The position numbers were made by a program, and so were the translations under genes. DNA of 64,000 nt, from NCBI GenBank assembly GCA_964650705.1, contig CAZYUJ010000005.1, positions 1-64,000 on the forward strand. Direction: 5' to 3'. The DNA comes from Faeciplasma sp964650705. Its GTDB lineage: Bacteria; Bacillota; Clostridia; Oscillospirales; Ruminococcaceae. A model generated the notes under the pieces. It was not told the DNA's origin. It made no database searches and saw nothing but the letters and a program-made list of their open reading frames with translations. Of this stretch, positions 24,258 through 31,491 are shown piece by piece; position 1 is the stretch's first letter, and each line of letters opens with the position of its first letter.

Positions 24258-24470
24258 TCGGCGCCACGCTTCCACGCACCTTCGGCGCACGGAAGCACTT
24301 GCGCCGCCCCCACCCCCTTCGGCTTCGCCGAAGCCCCCTCCCCCTCGGGGGAGGGGGCGCCGCGCGCCACGCGCGCGGCGGGGGTGGGGGTTCCCGGCGA
24401 GGCGTGGTTTCCCGGAAGGGAAACGAGTGCCGAGCCGATAAGCCTGCGAAGCGGGCAACCTTTTGCTAGC
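24258..24470. repeat. Dispersed GC-rich cloverleaf repeat, copy A
   Basis: This intergenic element has two parts. A perfect 11-bp outer stem CCCCCACCCCC (24307-24317)/GGGGGTGGGGG (24380-24390) closes three hairpins (24318-24332, 24333-24358, 24359-24379). Next comes a second module, GGCGTGG-hairpin-CGAGTGCC, with inner stem GTTTCCC/GGGAAAC (24407-24424). The copy ends in GGGCAACCTTTT. It lies between two terminators, so it is outside both flanking transcripts. Confidence 0.75.
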
Positions 24471-24471
24471 G

Positions 24472-24503
24472 AAAAAGCTCCCTCCTTTCGGAGAGAGCTT
24501 TAT
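24472..24503 (-). terminator. Terminator of araD
   Basis: On the minus strand AAGCTCTCTCC-GAAA-GGAGGGAGCTT (one G-U) is followed by TTT. Confidence 0.8.
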
Positions 24504-24516
24504 TTATAAATCCAAT

Positions 24517-25221
24517 TTACTTTTTCTTCTGACCGTAATAAGCATTTGCACCGTGCTTGCGCAGATAGTGCTTATCCAAAAGCTCCTGCTGCATGTGCGG
24601 AACCTTCTCGCCCTTGATCTGATCAGCATACAAAGCCATCTTCGCGCACTCTTCCAAGATCACGGAATGATGAACCGAATCAACGGCATTCTTGCCCCAA
24701 GTGAACGGCCCGTGCGAGTGAACAAGCACCGCAGGAACAGCATCGGGGTCGATATTTCTTTTCTTGAACGTCTCAACGATCACAAGACCTGTGTTTTTTT
24801 CATATTCCGTTCCGATCTCCTCGGGAGTCATCTTTCTTGTGCAAGGGATCTCACCATAGAAATAGTCGCCGTGAGTGGTGCCCAAAGGCAAAACTCCGCA
24901 GCCTGCTTGTGCAAATGATGTTGCAAAGGTCGAGTGAGTGTGTGTTACGCCGCCGATATTGGGAAATGCCTTATAGAACTCGATGTGTGTGGGAGTATCG
25001 CTGGAGGGATTCAGATCCCCCTCAACAACGTTGCCCTCAAGGTCAACAACGACCATGTCCTCAGGCTTCATAACGTCATATTCAACGCCTGAGGGCTTGA
25101 TAACGATAAGTCCCTTTTCGCGGTCGATTCCCGAAACATTGCCCCAAGTGAATGTGATAAGTCCGTACTTGGGCAAGAGCATATTTGCTTCATAAACTTC
25201 TTTTTTAAGCTGTTCCAACAT
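24517..25221 (-). CDS. araD: L-ribulose-5-phosphate 4-epimerase
   Basis: This 234-aa class II aldolase-like enzyme matches AraD in length and motifs: TWGNVSGID, KPSGVEYD, THTHS and HSHGPF (zinc ligand histidines), and the C-terminal MQQELLDKHYLRKHG segment. It converts L-ribulose 5-phosphate to D-xylulose 5-phosphate in arabinose use. No araA or araB lies nearby, though a GH43 enzyme that may release arabinose or xylose is at 37.6 kb. The start has a GGAGG site upstream. Confidence 0.92.
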   Translation of the reverse strand: MLEQLKKEVYEANMLLPKYGLITFTWGNVSGIDREKGLIVIKPSGVEYDVMKPEDMVVVDLEGNVVEGDLNPSSDTPTHIEFYKAFPNIGGVTHTHSTFATSFAQAGCGVLPLGTTHGDYFYGEIPCTRKMTPEEIGTEYEKNTGLVIVETFKKRNIDPDAVPAVLVHSHGPFTWGKNAVDSVHHSVILEECAKMALYADQIKGEKVPHMQQELLDKHYLRKHGANAYYGQKKK

Positions 25222-25281
25222 AAATATTTTCCTCCGATCTATAAATCAGCCGCAACTTAAGCCTTGCGGCATCATATACTG

Positions 25282-25758
25282 TTAAAGAGTGACATGCGAA
25301 CACAAAACGCCTGCTTCGCTGATATCGATAACGGCATAGCTCGGCACACCGTCGTGAGGGATCCCCAAGCTTCCCGGATTTATGTAATATATCCCGTCGT
25401 CATATTCACACTTTTTCTCGTGAGTGTGACCGAATATGACAACATCGGCACCTGTTTGCTGAGCAAGACTTTTCAGCCCGCCCATTCCGAACTTTGCGTG
25501 CTGCATATGTCCGTGTGTGAAAACGACCTTTTTGCCGCAGCACATGACCTCTCTGACATAAGCTTCGGTGGCAGGACTGTCGCAATTTCCCGAAACACAA
25601 AGGATCTTCTTCTCGGGATAGATATAAAACATATTCTCAATATCCGTGAGTCCGTCGCCCGTAAAGATATAAAGATCGGTATAAAGATGAGTTTTTTCGA
25701 AAAGCTTATCCACTCTGTCGCTTCGGCGGTGAGAATCTGAAAACGCAATTATCTTCAA
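25282..25758 (-). CDS. yfcE: YfcE/MJ0936-type metallophosphoesterase
   Basis: This 158-aa protein has the calcineurin-like motifs of small phosphodiesterases: AFSDSHRR, FTGDGLTD, VSGNCDS, THGH and FGHTHEK, which bind two metal ions. It would hydrolyse phosphodiesters; the natural substrate is unknown. The start is taken as TTG 25758 because AAAGGAG lies 8 nt upstream and the sequence then begins at the first beta-strand (KIIAFSDSH). A consensus promoter lies 30-60 bp upstream. Confidence 0.88.
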   Translation of the reverse strand: MKIIAFSDSHRRSDRVDKLFEKTHLYTDLYIFTGDGLTDIENMFYIYPEKKILCVSGNCDSPATEAYVREVMCCGKKVVFTHGHMQHAKFGMGGLKSLAQQTGADVVIFGHTHEKKCEYDDGIYYINPGSLGIPHDGVPSYAVIDISEAGVLCSHVTL

Positions 25759-25788
25759 GCAGTCGTCTCCTTTCGCTGTCATAAATAG

Positions 25789-25817
25789 ATATTATCACAT
25801 TTTAATTTACATTTCAA
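25789..25817 (-). promoter_or_regulatory. Promoter of the yfcE-like gene
   Basis: On the minus strand TTGAAA (25817-25812) and TAATAT (25794-25789) are 17 nt apart. Confidence 0.6.
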
Positions 25818-25838
25818 TATAAACGGAGGCAACACACC

Positions 25839-26075
25839 ATGAATTTATCTCAGTCACAACAGGATGCGCTTATCAAAGCGGCATCTCAAAAGCTTGGAAT
25901 AACCGAAGCCCAGCTTCGTGAGGAGCTCAAAAAGGGCACCTTCGACAGGCTTTTGGCAACTCTTCCTCAGAATCAGGCACAGAAGCTCACAAAGGCTCTT
26001 TCCAACCCTTCAACGGCAAACGCTGTTCTTTCAAGCCCTCAGGCAAAGGAACTGATGAAAAAACTATTCGGATAA
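25839..26075 (+). CDS. Small protein of unknown function, triad gene 1
   Basis: This 78-aa helical, soluble protein has no family I can name. It contains a helix-rich LGITEAQLREELKKGTFDRLL stretch, then a leucine-rich LPQNQAQKLTKAL region and a NPSTANAVLSSPQAKELMKK tail. ATG follows CGGAGGC. It leads three small genes in a row (25839-26801), with 26 bp to the next. I recall similar small-protein sets in sporulating Clostridia, but cannot confirm that here. Confidence 0.75.
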   Translation: MNLSQSQQDALIKAASQKLGITEAQLREELKKGTFDRLLATLPQNQAQKLTKALSNPSTANAVLSSPQAKELMKKLFG

Positions 26076-26101
26076 TAAGATCAAAGTGAGGTGTATTTAG
26101 C

Positions 26102-26464
26102 ATGGAGGATCTGGCTTCAAAGATATCCGAGATACTGTCAAGTGAGGAAAGCCTTAAACAGCTCGGCGAGCTTGCTTCCATGCTCGGACTCTCCGGCGAG
26201 GGCGAGAGTGTGCCGACAACGTCCGTCTCAGACGAGCTTCCTTTTGACCCTGCCATGCTCATGGGGCTTTTTACGAAATTCAAGGAAAGCACAAAAGACG
26301 ATGAAAACATCAACTTTTTGTGTGCCTTAAAGCCCCTTTTGAGCGACGAAAAACAGGAACGCATCGACAAAGCGATCAAGCTTATCAAGCTTTTAAATCT
26401 GTGGCCGATAATTAAAGAAAGCGGCATCATTGATGAAGGAGGCGATTTCCTTGGCTTATTATGA
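26102..26464 (+). CDS. Small protein of unknown function, triad gene 2
   Basis: This 120-aa acidic, mostly helical protein has no recognised domain. It has an N-terminal amphipathic stretch (ISEILSSEESLKQLGELASMLGL), a central FDPAMLMGL segment and a C-terminal FLCALKPLLSDEKQERIDKAIKLIKLLNL region that looks like a compact helical hairpin. It overlaps the third gene by 14 bp, so the two are translationally coupled. The role is unknown. Confidence 0.75.
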   Translation: MEDLASKISEILSSEESLKQLGELASMLGLSGEGESVPTTSVSDELPFDPAMLMGLFTKFKESTKDDENINFLCALKPLLSDEKQERIDKAIKLIKLLNLWPIIKESGIIDEGGDFLGLL

Positions 26465-26801
26465 CGAACCAAGCTTCAGCCAAATGCAACTTGATGCTTT
26501 GGCGAGGATGCGTCAGATGCAGCAGCGTTCAAAAAGCCTTGTTCAGGAGTCCCCTGCCGCTGAAGCTCACGACAAAAAACCGGCGGCGGAAATACATACT
26601 GATACAAGACCTCATCACAAGGAAGCGCCTTTGCATCACGCAGGCAAAAGCCAAAACGGCTTTAATCTTTTGACCAATCTTTTCGGCTCCGCTTCGGGAA
26701 TAGACCCCGAAAAGCTTCTCATCATCCTGATGCTTTACATACTGTATAAAAACAAAGCTGACATAAAACTGCTCATCGCTTTGGGATATCTGCTGATATA
26801 A
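26451..26801 (+). CDS. Small membrane-associated protein of unknown function, triad gene 3
   Basis: This 116-aa protein has a soluble N-terminal half with MQLDALARMRQMQQRSKSL, a His/Lys-rich linker and a hydrophobic C terminus (LLIILMLYILYKN...LLIALGYLLI) that could form one or two membrane helices. The start is taken as TTG 26451, 10 nt after AAGGAGG; a TTG at 26430 is an alternative. It overlaps gene 2 and ends at a terminator. The function is unknown. Confidence 0.7.
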   Translation: MAYYDEPSFSQMQLDALARMRQMQQRSKSLVQESPAAEAHDKKPAAEIHTDTRPHHKEAPLHHAGKSQNGFNLLTNLFGSASGIDPEKLLIILMLYILYKNKADIKLLIALGYLLI

Positions 26802-26836
26802 AAGATCCACCCGCTTTAGCGAGTGGATCTGTTTTT
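26802..26836. terminator. Bidirectional terminator
   Basis: AGATCCACCCGC (26803-26814) pairs with GCGAGTGGATCT (26819-26830, one G-U), followed by TTTTT. It ends both the small-gene triad and the DtxR-type gene. Confidence 0.85.
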
Positions 26837-27200
26837 ATAGATTGCCGACGAATCTTTTGATAGCCTCAAAGGTCTCATCGGATATATCGTGCTCGATCTT
26901 GCAAGCATCAGCGGTAGCGATCTCTTCGCTAACACCGAGTCTGATAAACAGATCAAGCAAGACCTTGTGACGCTCATACGTCCTCTCAGCGATCTTGATC
27001 CCTTCCTCGGTCAAAACAAGGCTGCCGTCTTTATCGGTAATGAGATATCCGCCTTTTTTGAGTATTCCCACAGCGCGGCTGACACTGGGCTTGGAATATC
27101 CCATGTGCTCGCTGACGTCAACAGCTCTTACCGAGCCAAGCTTTCGCGAGAGCAAATAAATAGTCTCCAAATACATTTCGCCGGATTCCTGTAAGCTCAC
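26835..27200 (-). CDS. DtxR/IdeR-type iron-dependent repressor
   Basis: This 121-aa two-domain repressor has a winged helix (about 1-63) with recognition helix SKPSVSRAVGILKK, and a dimerisation/metal domain (about 64-121). The metal motif DACKIEH gives Cys100, Glu103 and His104, with His78, matching the iron-type DtxR/IdeR ligand set (Cys) and not the MntR set (Glu). There is no C-terminal SH3 domain. The start is GTG after AAGGAGG. It is divergent from the feo operon, whose promoter and leader carry GTTAGC-type iron boxes, so it probably represses iron uptake when iron is plentiful. Confidence 0.88.
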   Translation of the reverse strand: MSLQESGEMYLETIYLLSRKLGSVRAVDVSEHMGYSKPSVSRAVGILKKGGYLITDKDGSLVLTEEGIKIAERTYERHKVLLDLFIRLGVSEEIATADACKIEHDISDETFEAIKRFVGNL

Positions 27201-27218
27201 GGCAAGCCCTCCTTTTTA

Positions 27219-27241
27219 TGTGATAATAGAATAATATCACA
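27219..27241. promoter_or_regulatory. Candidate operator upstream of the DtxR-type gene
   Basis: TGTGATA-N9-TATCACA is a perfect 7-bp inverted repeat lying about 20 bp upstream of the GTG start. It may be an operator for this gene, but it does not match the feo iron boxes. Confidence 0.35.
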
Positions 27242-27332
27242 AATGAGCGCATTTTTCAAGCACCATGTCAATACAATATTTATGAAATATTTTGAGCCTT
27301 CGCAATTGTACTGTCAAACTGAACAAAAATTA

Positions 27333-27352
27333 AAGTTAGCAACGACTAACTT
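27333..27352. promoter_or_regulatory. Iron box 1 upstream of the feo promoter
   Basis: AAGTTAG-N6-CTAACTT is a perfect 7-bp inverted repeat that resembles the GGTTAGN...NCTAACC core of DtxR/IdeR operators. It lies about 55 bp upstream of the -35. Confidence 0.6.
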
Positions 27353-27405
27353 ATTTTGCATTTATACAAAAATGCTTTTTTGTGACACAAAAACGTCCAA
27401 AACGA

Positions 27406-27435
27406 TTGACTTCACCCTATGTTTTGCTGTATTAT
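27406..27435 (+). promoter_or_regulatory. feoA: Promoter of the feo operon
   Basis: TTGACT (27406-27411) and TATTAT (27430-27435) are separated by 18 nt. The strongest iron box directly follows the -10. Confidence 0.7.
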
Positions 27436-27440
27436 AGTAT

Positions 27441-27460
27441 CGGTTAGCAAAAGCTAACCG
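27441..27460. promoter_or_regulatory. Iron box 2 at the feo transcription start
   Basis: CGGTTAGC-AAAA-GCTAACCG is a perfect 8-bp inverted repeat and close to the DtxR/IdeR operator core. Binding here would cover the transcription start. Confidence 0.75.
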
Positions 27461-27513
27461 CATAATTAAAATGATCGTCTATATGACTGATATACAGCAT
27501 TCGGAGGTTAGAC

Positions 27514-27726
27514 ATGATGCCTTTGACACTCGCGAATTTGGGCGAACCGAACATGATCAAAAGGATCGGCGGAAAGCCTGAGGTTAAGCAGCATCTCGAA
27601 GATATGGGATTTGTTGCAGGATCGAACGTTATCGTTATCTCCCGCCTTGGCGGAAACATGATCGTTAACGTGAAGGAATCGAGAATTGCCATCAGCGAAG
27701 AAATGGCAAGCAAGATAATGGTGTAA
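27514..27726 (+). CDS. feoA: FeoA, first copy
   Basis: This 70-aa SH3-like protein is a FeoA with the pattern EVKQHLEDMGFVAGSNVIVI and GGNMIVNVKESRIAISEEMA. FeoA helps FeoB take up ferrous iron, probably as a regulatory partner. Two adjacent ATGs follow GGAGG. It is the first gene of feoA-feoA-feoB-Cys-rich protein, after the iron-box promoter. Confidence 0.92.
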   Translation: MMPLTLANLGEPNMIKRIGGKPEVKQHLEDMGFVAGSNVIVISRLGGNMIVNVKESRIAISEEMASKIMV

Positions 27727-27773
27727 ATTTTATTATCATAAATTTATATAAACTTTAGTGAGGAGGAAGTGCG

Positions 27774-27992
27774 ATGACTCTTAAGGAGGCAAAGATCGGT
27801 CAAACCGTTACGGTTAAGAAGCTTAACGGCGAAGGCGCTGTAAAGCGCAGGATCATGGACATGGGCATCACAAAGGGTGTCGAGGTTTATGTTCGCAAGG
27901 TTGCACCTTTGGGTGACCCTATCGAAGTTACCGTCAGAGGTTATGAGCTTTCATTAAGAAAAGCGGACGCCGACAATATCGAGGTTGAATGA
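27774..27992 (+). CDS. feoA: FeoA, second copy
   Basis: This 72-aa FeoA-family protein has KRRIMDMGITKGVEVYVRKVAPLGDPIEV and a terminal SLRKADADNIEVE typical of FeoA. Its ATG follows GAGGAGG. Having two FeoA proteins before FeoB is common in Clostridia. It differs clearly from the first copy, so the two may have distinct roles. Confidence 0.93.
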   Translation: MTLKEAKIGQTVTVKKLNGEGAVKRRIMDMGITKGVEVYVRKVAPLGDPIEVTVRGYELSLRKADADNIEVE

Positions 27993-28037
27993 TTTTTGAC
28001 CCTCAAGGGCGAAAGCCCTTTTAATTCGGCAAAGCAG

Positions 28038-28055
28038 TTAGCTTTAGCTAACTAA
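28038..28055. promoter_or_regulatory. Iron box 3 between feoA2 and feoB
   Basis: AGTTAGC-TTTA-GCTAACT is a perfect 7-bp inverted repeat like the boxes at 27333 and 27441. It may mark an internal regulated promoter or act as an RNA hairpin in the feo message. Confidence 0.55.
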
Positions 28056-28079
28056 AAACATCAAGAACAGGAGACAAAT

Positions 28080-30311
28080 ATGGACAAAACAAGTATTCGC
28101 ATTGCGCTTGCCGGTAACCCCAACTGCGGCAAGACAACTTTGTTCAACGCTCTCACCGGTTCTAATCAGTTCGTTGGTAACTGGCCCGGTGTTACCGTTG
28201 AATATAAAGAAGGTAAGCTTAAAAAGCACGACGGTGTCGTTATCACCGACCTTCCCGGCATCTACTCTCTTTCTCCCTATACCTTGGAGGAAGTCGTTGC
28301 AAGAAACTATCTTATCGGTGAGCGCCCCGACGCTATCTTGAATATCGTTGACGGCACCAACCTTGAAAGAAACCTCTATTTGACTACTCAGCTCACCGAG
28401 CTCGGGATCCCCGTTGTAATCGCCATCAACATGATGGACGTTGTGAGAAAGAACGGCGATAAGATCAACACCGATGAGCTTTCCCGTCAGCTCGGCTGTC
28501 CGATAGTTGAGATCTCGGCACTCAAGGGCGACGGAATTGCACAGGCAGCCGAAAAGGCCATCGAAGCCGCAAAGAATGGCAAGACTGTACCTATGCACAC
28601 CTTCAACGGCGCAGTTGAACACGCTTTGGCTCACATCGAGGAAGCCGCAGTTCACGATCTGCCTGCTGAACAGCAGCGCTGGTATGCTATCAAGATCTTT
28701 GAGCGTGACGAAAAGGTTTTGGCTGACCTCGGCCTCAACGCAGAAGTTTTGTCCCATATTGAAGAAGACATTACTGCCGCTGAAAATGAAATGGATGACG
28801 ACTCCGAAAGCATCATCACCAACGAGCGTTATGTTTATATAGCTTCTCTTATGAAGGCTTGCTACAAGAAAAAGAACGTCGGCGGTCTTTCCATCTCTGA
28901 TAAGATCGACCGGATCGTTACAAACCGCTTCTTGGCACTTCCCATCTTCGCTCTTGTAATGTGGCTTGTATACACACTTTCTATCGGCACAGTCGGAGAC
29001 TGGACAGTTGTTTTCATGAACGACGGTTTGTTCGGCTCGTTTGCTGAAACCTATCCCGACACATTCATGGCAAGCTGGCTCAGCATCCCCGAGCTTTTGG
29101 ATAAGGTATTGCTCGCGGCTGACGGCACACCCGTTATCTGGGAATGGCTCTACTCCCTCATTCAGGACGGTATCATAGGCGGCGTTGGCGCAGTTTTGGG
29201 CTTCGTTCCTCAGATGCTCATCCTCTTCTTGCTTCTTTCCATCTTGGAAGACTGTGGCTACATGGCCCGTGTTGCTTTCATCATGGACAGAATCTTCAGA
29301 AAGTTCGGTCTTTCCGGCAAGTCCTTCATCCCCATGCTCATCGCTTCGGGATGCGGCGTTCCCGGCATCATGGCTTCTCGTACCATCGAGCAGGAGCGTG
29401 ACAGAAGAATGACCATCATCACCACCGGCTTTATCCCCTGCGGCGCCAAGATGCCTATCGTTGGCTTGATCGCCGCCGCTCTCTTCGGAAACAGTTCTCT
29501 CATCGCAACCGCTGCTTACTTCATCGGCATTGCCGCAGTTATCGTTTCGGGTATCATCTTGAAGAAGACCAAGCATTTCGCTGGCGATCCCGCGCCCTTC
29601 GTAATCGAGCTTCCCGCTTATCACGCACCTGTCGCAAGAAATATCTTGCATTCAACATGGGAGCGCGGCTGGTCCTTCATCAAGCGCGCAGGAACGGTTA
29701 TCCTTGCCGCAAGCGTTCTTATCTGGGTTCTCAACAGTCTCACCTTCGAGGGTGGCTTGCACTATATCACAGGCGAAGAAACCTCTATCCTTAATGTTAT
29801 CGGTTCTGCTATCGCAGTTCTCTTCAAGCCCTTGGGCTTCGGCAACTGGCAGGCTGCTGTTGCAACCGTTTTGGGTCTTGTTGCTAAGGAGGAAGTTGTC
29901 GGCGTATTCGGTTCCCTGTCCTCTATGGCAGACGCTGACCTTGCATTCGCACTCGTTGAAGAAGGAAGCAGCGAGCTCGCACTCATCGGTCAGGAATTCT
30001 TCGGCGGAAGCAAGCTTGCAGGCTTCAGCTTCATGATCTTCAACCTCTTGTGTGCTCCCTGCTTCGCAGCTATCGGCGCTATCAGACGTGAAATGAACAA
30101 TCCCAAGTGGAGCTGGTTCGCAGTTGGCTATATGACCGTCTTTGCATATGCTGTTTCACTCATCGTTTACCAGATCGGTCTTTTGTTCACCGGAGCTGTT
30201 AATGTTTTGGGCCTCGTCGTTGCAGTTATCGCTTTAGCTGCTATCATCTATTTGCTCGTTCGTCCCTATAAGGAAAGCTCTCACCTTGTAAGCGAGGTTA
30301 AGGCTAAGTAA
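28080..30311 (+). CDS. feoB: Ferrous iron transporter FeoB
   Basis: This 743-aa protein has an N-terminal G domain with G1 GNPNCGKTT (12-20), G3 DLPG (57-60) and G4 NMMD (116-119), a GDI-like helical linker, and a C-terminal membrane domain with two Gate regions, including SGCGVPGIMASRTIEQERDRR and the later GLVAKEEVVG. It moves Fe2+ across the cytoplasmic membrane. Length is typical. ATG follows CAGGAGAC. It is downstream of both feoA genes and 15 bp ahead of the small Cys-rich gene. Confidence 0.96.
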   Translation: MDKTSIRIALAGNPNCGKTTLFNALTGSNQFVGNWPGVTVEYKEGKLKKHDGVVITDLPGIYSLSPYTLEEVVARNYLIGERPDAILNIVDGTNLERNLYLTTQLTELGIPVVIAINMMDVVRKNGDKINTDELSRQLGCPIVEISALKGDGIAQAAEKAIEAAKNGKTVPMHTFNGAVEHALAHIEEAAVHDLPAEQQRWYAIKIFERDEKVLADLGLNAEVLSHIEEDITAAENEMDDDSESIITNERYVYIASLMKACYKKKNVGGLSISDKIDRIVTNRFLALPIFALVMWLVYTLSIGTVGDWTVVFMNDGLFGSFAETYPDTFMASWLSIPELLDKVLLAADGTPVIWEWLYSLIQDGIIGGVGAVLGFVPQMLILFLLLSILEDCGYMARVAFIMDRIFRKFGLSGKSFIPMLIASGCGVPGIMASRTIEQERDRRMTIITTGFIPCGAKMPIVGLIAAALFGNSSLIATAAYFIGIAAVIVSGIILKKTKHFAGDPAPFVIELPAYHAPVARNILHSTWERGWSFIKRAGTVILAASVLIWVLNSLTFEGGLHYITGEETSILNVIGSAIAVLFKPLGFGNWQAAVATVLGLVAKEEVVGVFGSLSSMADADLAFALVEEGSSELALIGQEFFGGSKLAGFSFMIFNLLCAPCFAAIGAIRREMNNPKWSWFAVGYMTVFAYAVSLIVYQIGLLFTGAVNVLGLVVAVIALAAIIYLLVRPYKESSHLVSEVKAK

Positions 30312-30326
30312 TCGGAGGATAAAACT

Positions 30327-30500
30327 ATGTTTGGTTTCATCACTGAAAATCTTGCTTCGATAATCGTTTTCGTTATCGTTGCCGTGATCGTCGGCACAGT
30401 TGTTGTGAAGATGATCAAGGATAAAAAGGCAGGCAAATCATCTTGCAGCTGTGGCTGCAAGGGCTGCCCCAACAGCGGAAACTGTCACGGACACCAGTAA
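30327..30500 (+). CDS. FeoB-associated Cys-rich membrane protein
   Basis: This 57-aa protein has one membrane helix (about 8-28), a Lys-rich cytoplasmic stretch and a Cys/His tail beginning SSCSCGCKGCPNSGNCHGH. This matches the small Cys-rich protein often found after feoB in Clostridia, thought to assist FeoB. ATG follows CGGAGG. It is too short for many automatic ORF lists. The role as an iron-binding partner is inferred. Confidence 0.88.
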   Translation: MFGFITENLASIIVFVIVAVIVGTVVVKMIKDKKAGKSSCSCGCKGCPNSGNCHGHQ

Positions 30501-30522
30501 CTACATTTTATATACGACGCTT

Positions 30523-30554
30523 AAAGCCGTACTGCTTTCGCAGTACGGCTTTTT
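30523..30554 (+). terminator. Terminator of the feo operon
   Basis: AAAGCCGTACTG (30523-30534) pairs with CAGTACGGCTTT (30541-30552), followed by TTT. Confidence 0.9.
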
Positions 30555-30555
30555 G

Positions 30556-30805
30556 TTTAAAATGTTGCCCGCTCCGCGAGCCTATTGGCTCGGCACTTGC
30601 GCTTCGCGCCACGCCTCGCCCGATCCCCCTCCCCCAAAAAACGCTGCCGAAACAGGCAAGGCACAGAAAGCCCCCTCCCCCTCGGGGAGGGGGCGCCGCC
30701 CGAAGGGCGGCGGGGGTGGGGCGTATTGCGGCGTGGCACGGCTGTCCGCGTAAGCGGGTGGCGTGCAAGTGCCGCATCCGCGCGCAGCGCCACCTTTTTG
30801 CAAAC
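30556..30805. repeat. Dispersed GC-rich repeat, degenerate copy B
   Basis: This copy keeps the GCCCCCTCCCC/GGGGAGGGGGC and GCCGCCC-GAA-GGGCGGC hairpins and the right arm GGGGGTGGGG. The left arm is mismatched and separated by a non-repeat insert. The second module (GCGGCGTGG...CAAGTGCCGC) is present on the right, and an inverted copy (GGCACTTG...CCACGCC) lies on the left. Most of this 350-bp gap is this element; no gene is supported. Confidence 0.65.
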
Positions 30806-30838
30806 AAAAAACCGCCTCGGGAGATTCCCAAGACGGCT
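30805..30838 (-). terminator. Terminator of the pduL-like gene
   Basis: On the minus strand CCGTCTTGGGA pairs with TCCCGAGGCGG (G-U pairs included), followed by TTTTTTGTTT. Confidence 0.78.
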
Positions 30839-30850
30839 CTTTTTGTTTTA

Positions 30851-31423
30851 TTAAAGCTTAACGATCTCGCCCATCTGTGCTCTGCCTGCTCCAACAGCGT
30901 TGGATTCGTCAGTGTCGATGTGCATAGCGGTTGCATAGCTGGGGCTTACGCGGCAAACAACATCGCCCAAGATTGCGCTTCTGCCCTCAGTCTCAAGCTT
31001 GACCCAAACGATCTCCTTGTCGGAAACGCCGAGCTCAGCAGCATCCTCAGGAGTGAGGTGGATGTGTCTCTTTGCAACGATCACGCCCTTTTCGAGCTCA
31101 ACTTCGCCGCAAGGGCCAACGAGCTTACAAGGCGCAGAACCCTGAAGATCACCCGATTCTCTTACGGGAGCAGTGATACCGATAGAACGAGCATCGGTGG
31201 CACTTAGCTCAACCTGAGTTTCAGGTCTGCAGGGGCCGAGGATGGATACGCCTGCGATCTCCTTCTTAGGGCCGACAACAGTAACTCTTTCTTCACAAGC
31301 ATACTGGCCGGGCTGAGAAAGATCCTTCTTGTGGGTGAGCTTAGCGCCCTTGCCGAAAAGTGTCTCAAGGTCAGCTTCGCTGACGTGTACGTGACGTGCG
31401 GAAGTTTCAACGATAAATTTCAT
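30851..31423 (-). CDS. pduL: Phosphate propanoyltransferase/phosphotransacetylase (PduL)
   Basis: This 190-aa protein has the duplicated PduL beta-barrel with the zinc motifs SARHVHVS (N-terminal half) and AKRHIHLTPEDA (C-terminal half), and the ATAMHIDTDE end. PduL interconverts acyl-CoA and acyl phosphate; here it would give acetyl phosphate for ATP and acetate. No microcompartment shell genes lie nearby, so it is probably the housekeeping enzyme. ATG 31423 follows GGAGGAG at good spacing; the 5 residues upstream are dropped. Confidence 0.9.
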   Translation of the reverse strand: MKFIVETSARHVHVSEADLETLFGKGAKLTHKKDLSQPGQYACEERVTVVGPKKEIAGVSILGPCRPETQVELSATDARSIGITAPVRESGDLQGSAPCKLVGPCGEVELEKGVIVAKRHIHLTPEDAAELGVSDKEIVWVKLETEGRSAILGDVVCRVSPSYATAMHIDTDESNAVGAGRAQMGEIVKL

Positions 31424-31491
31424 TTTTATCTCCTCCATATATGATATATTTCTACGTTTCTATTCTACTACTATTTTCGTCAAAGGTCAAG

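Noticed and set aside
24182..24469. Arg/Pro-rich open frames in the GC-rich repeats (also near 30443-31207, 43599-43851 and 50699-50968)
   Set aside because: They are translations of palindromic repeat DNA with no ribosome site or protein-like pattern.
28044..29651. Long open frame (535 codons) antisense to feoB
   Set aside because: It overlaps the well-supported feoB gene, has no recognisable domain and lacks a ribosome site; a composition shadow.
30851..31423. PduL as part of a bacterial microcompartment
   Set aside because: No shell, diol dehydratase or ethanolamine genes are near, so a housekeeping acetate role is preferred.
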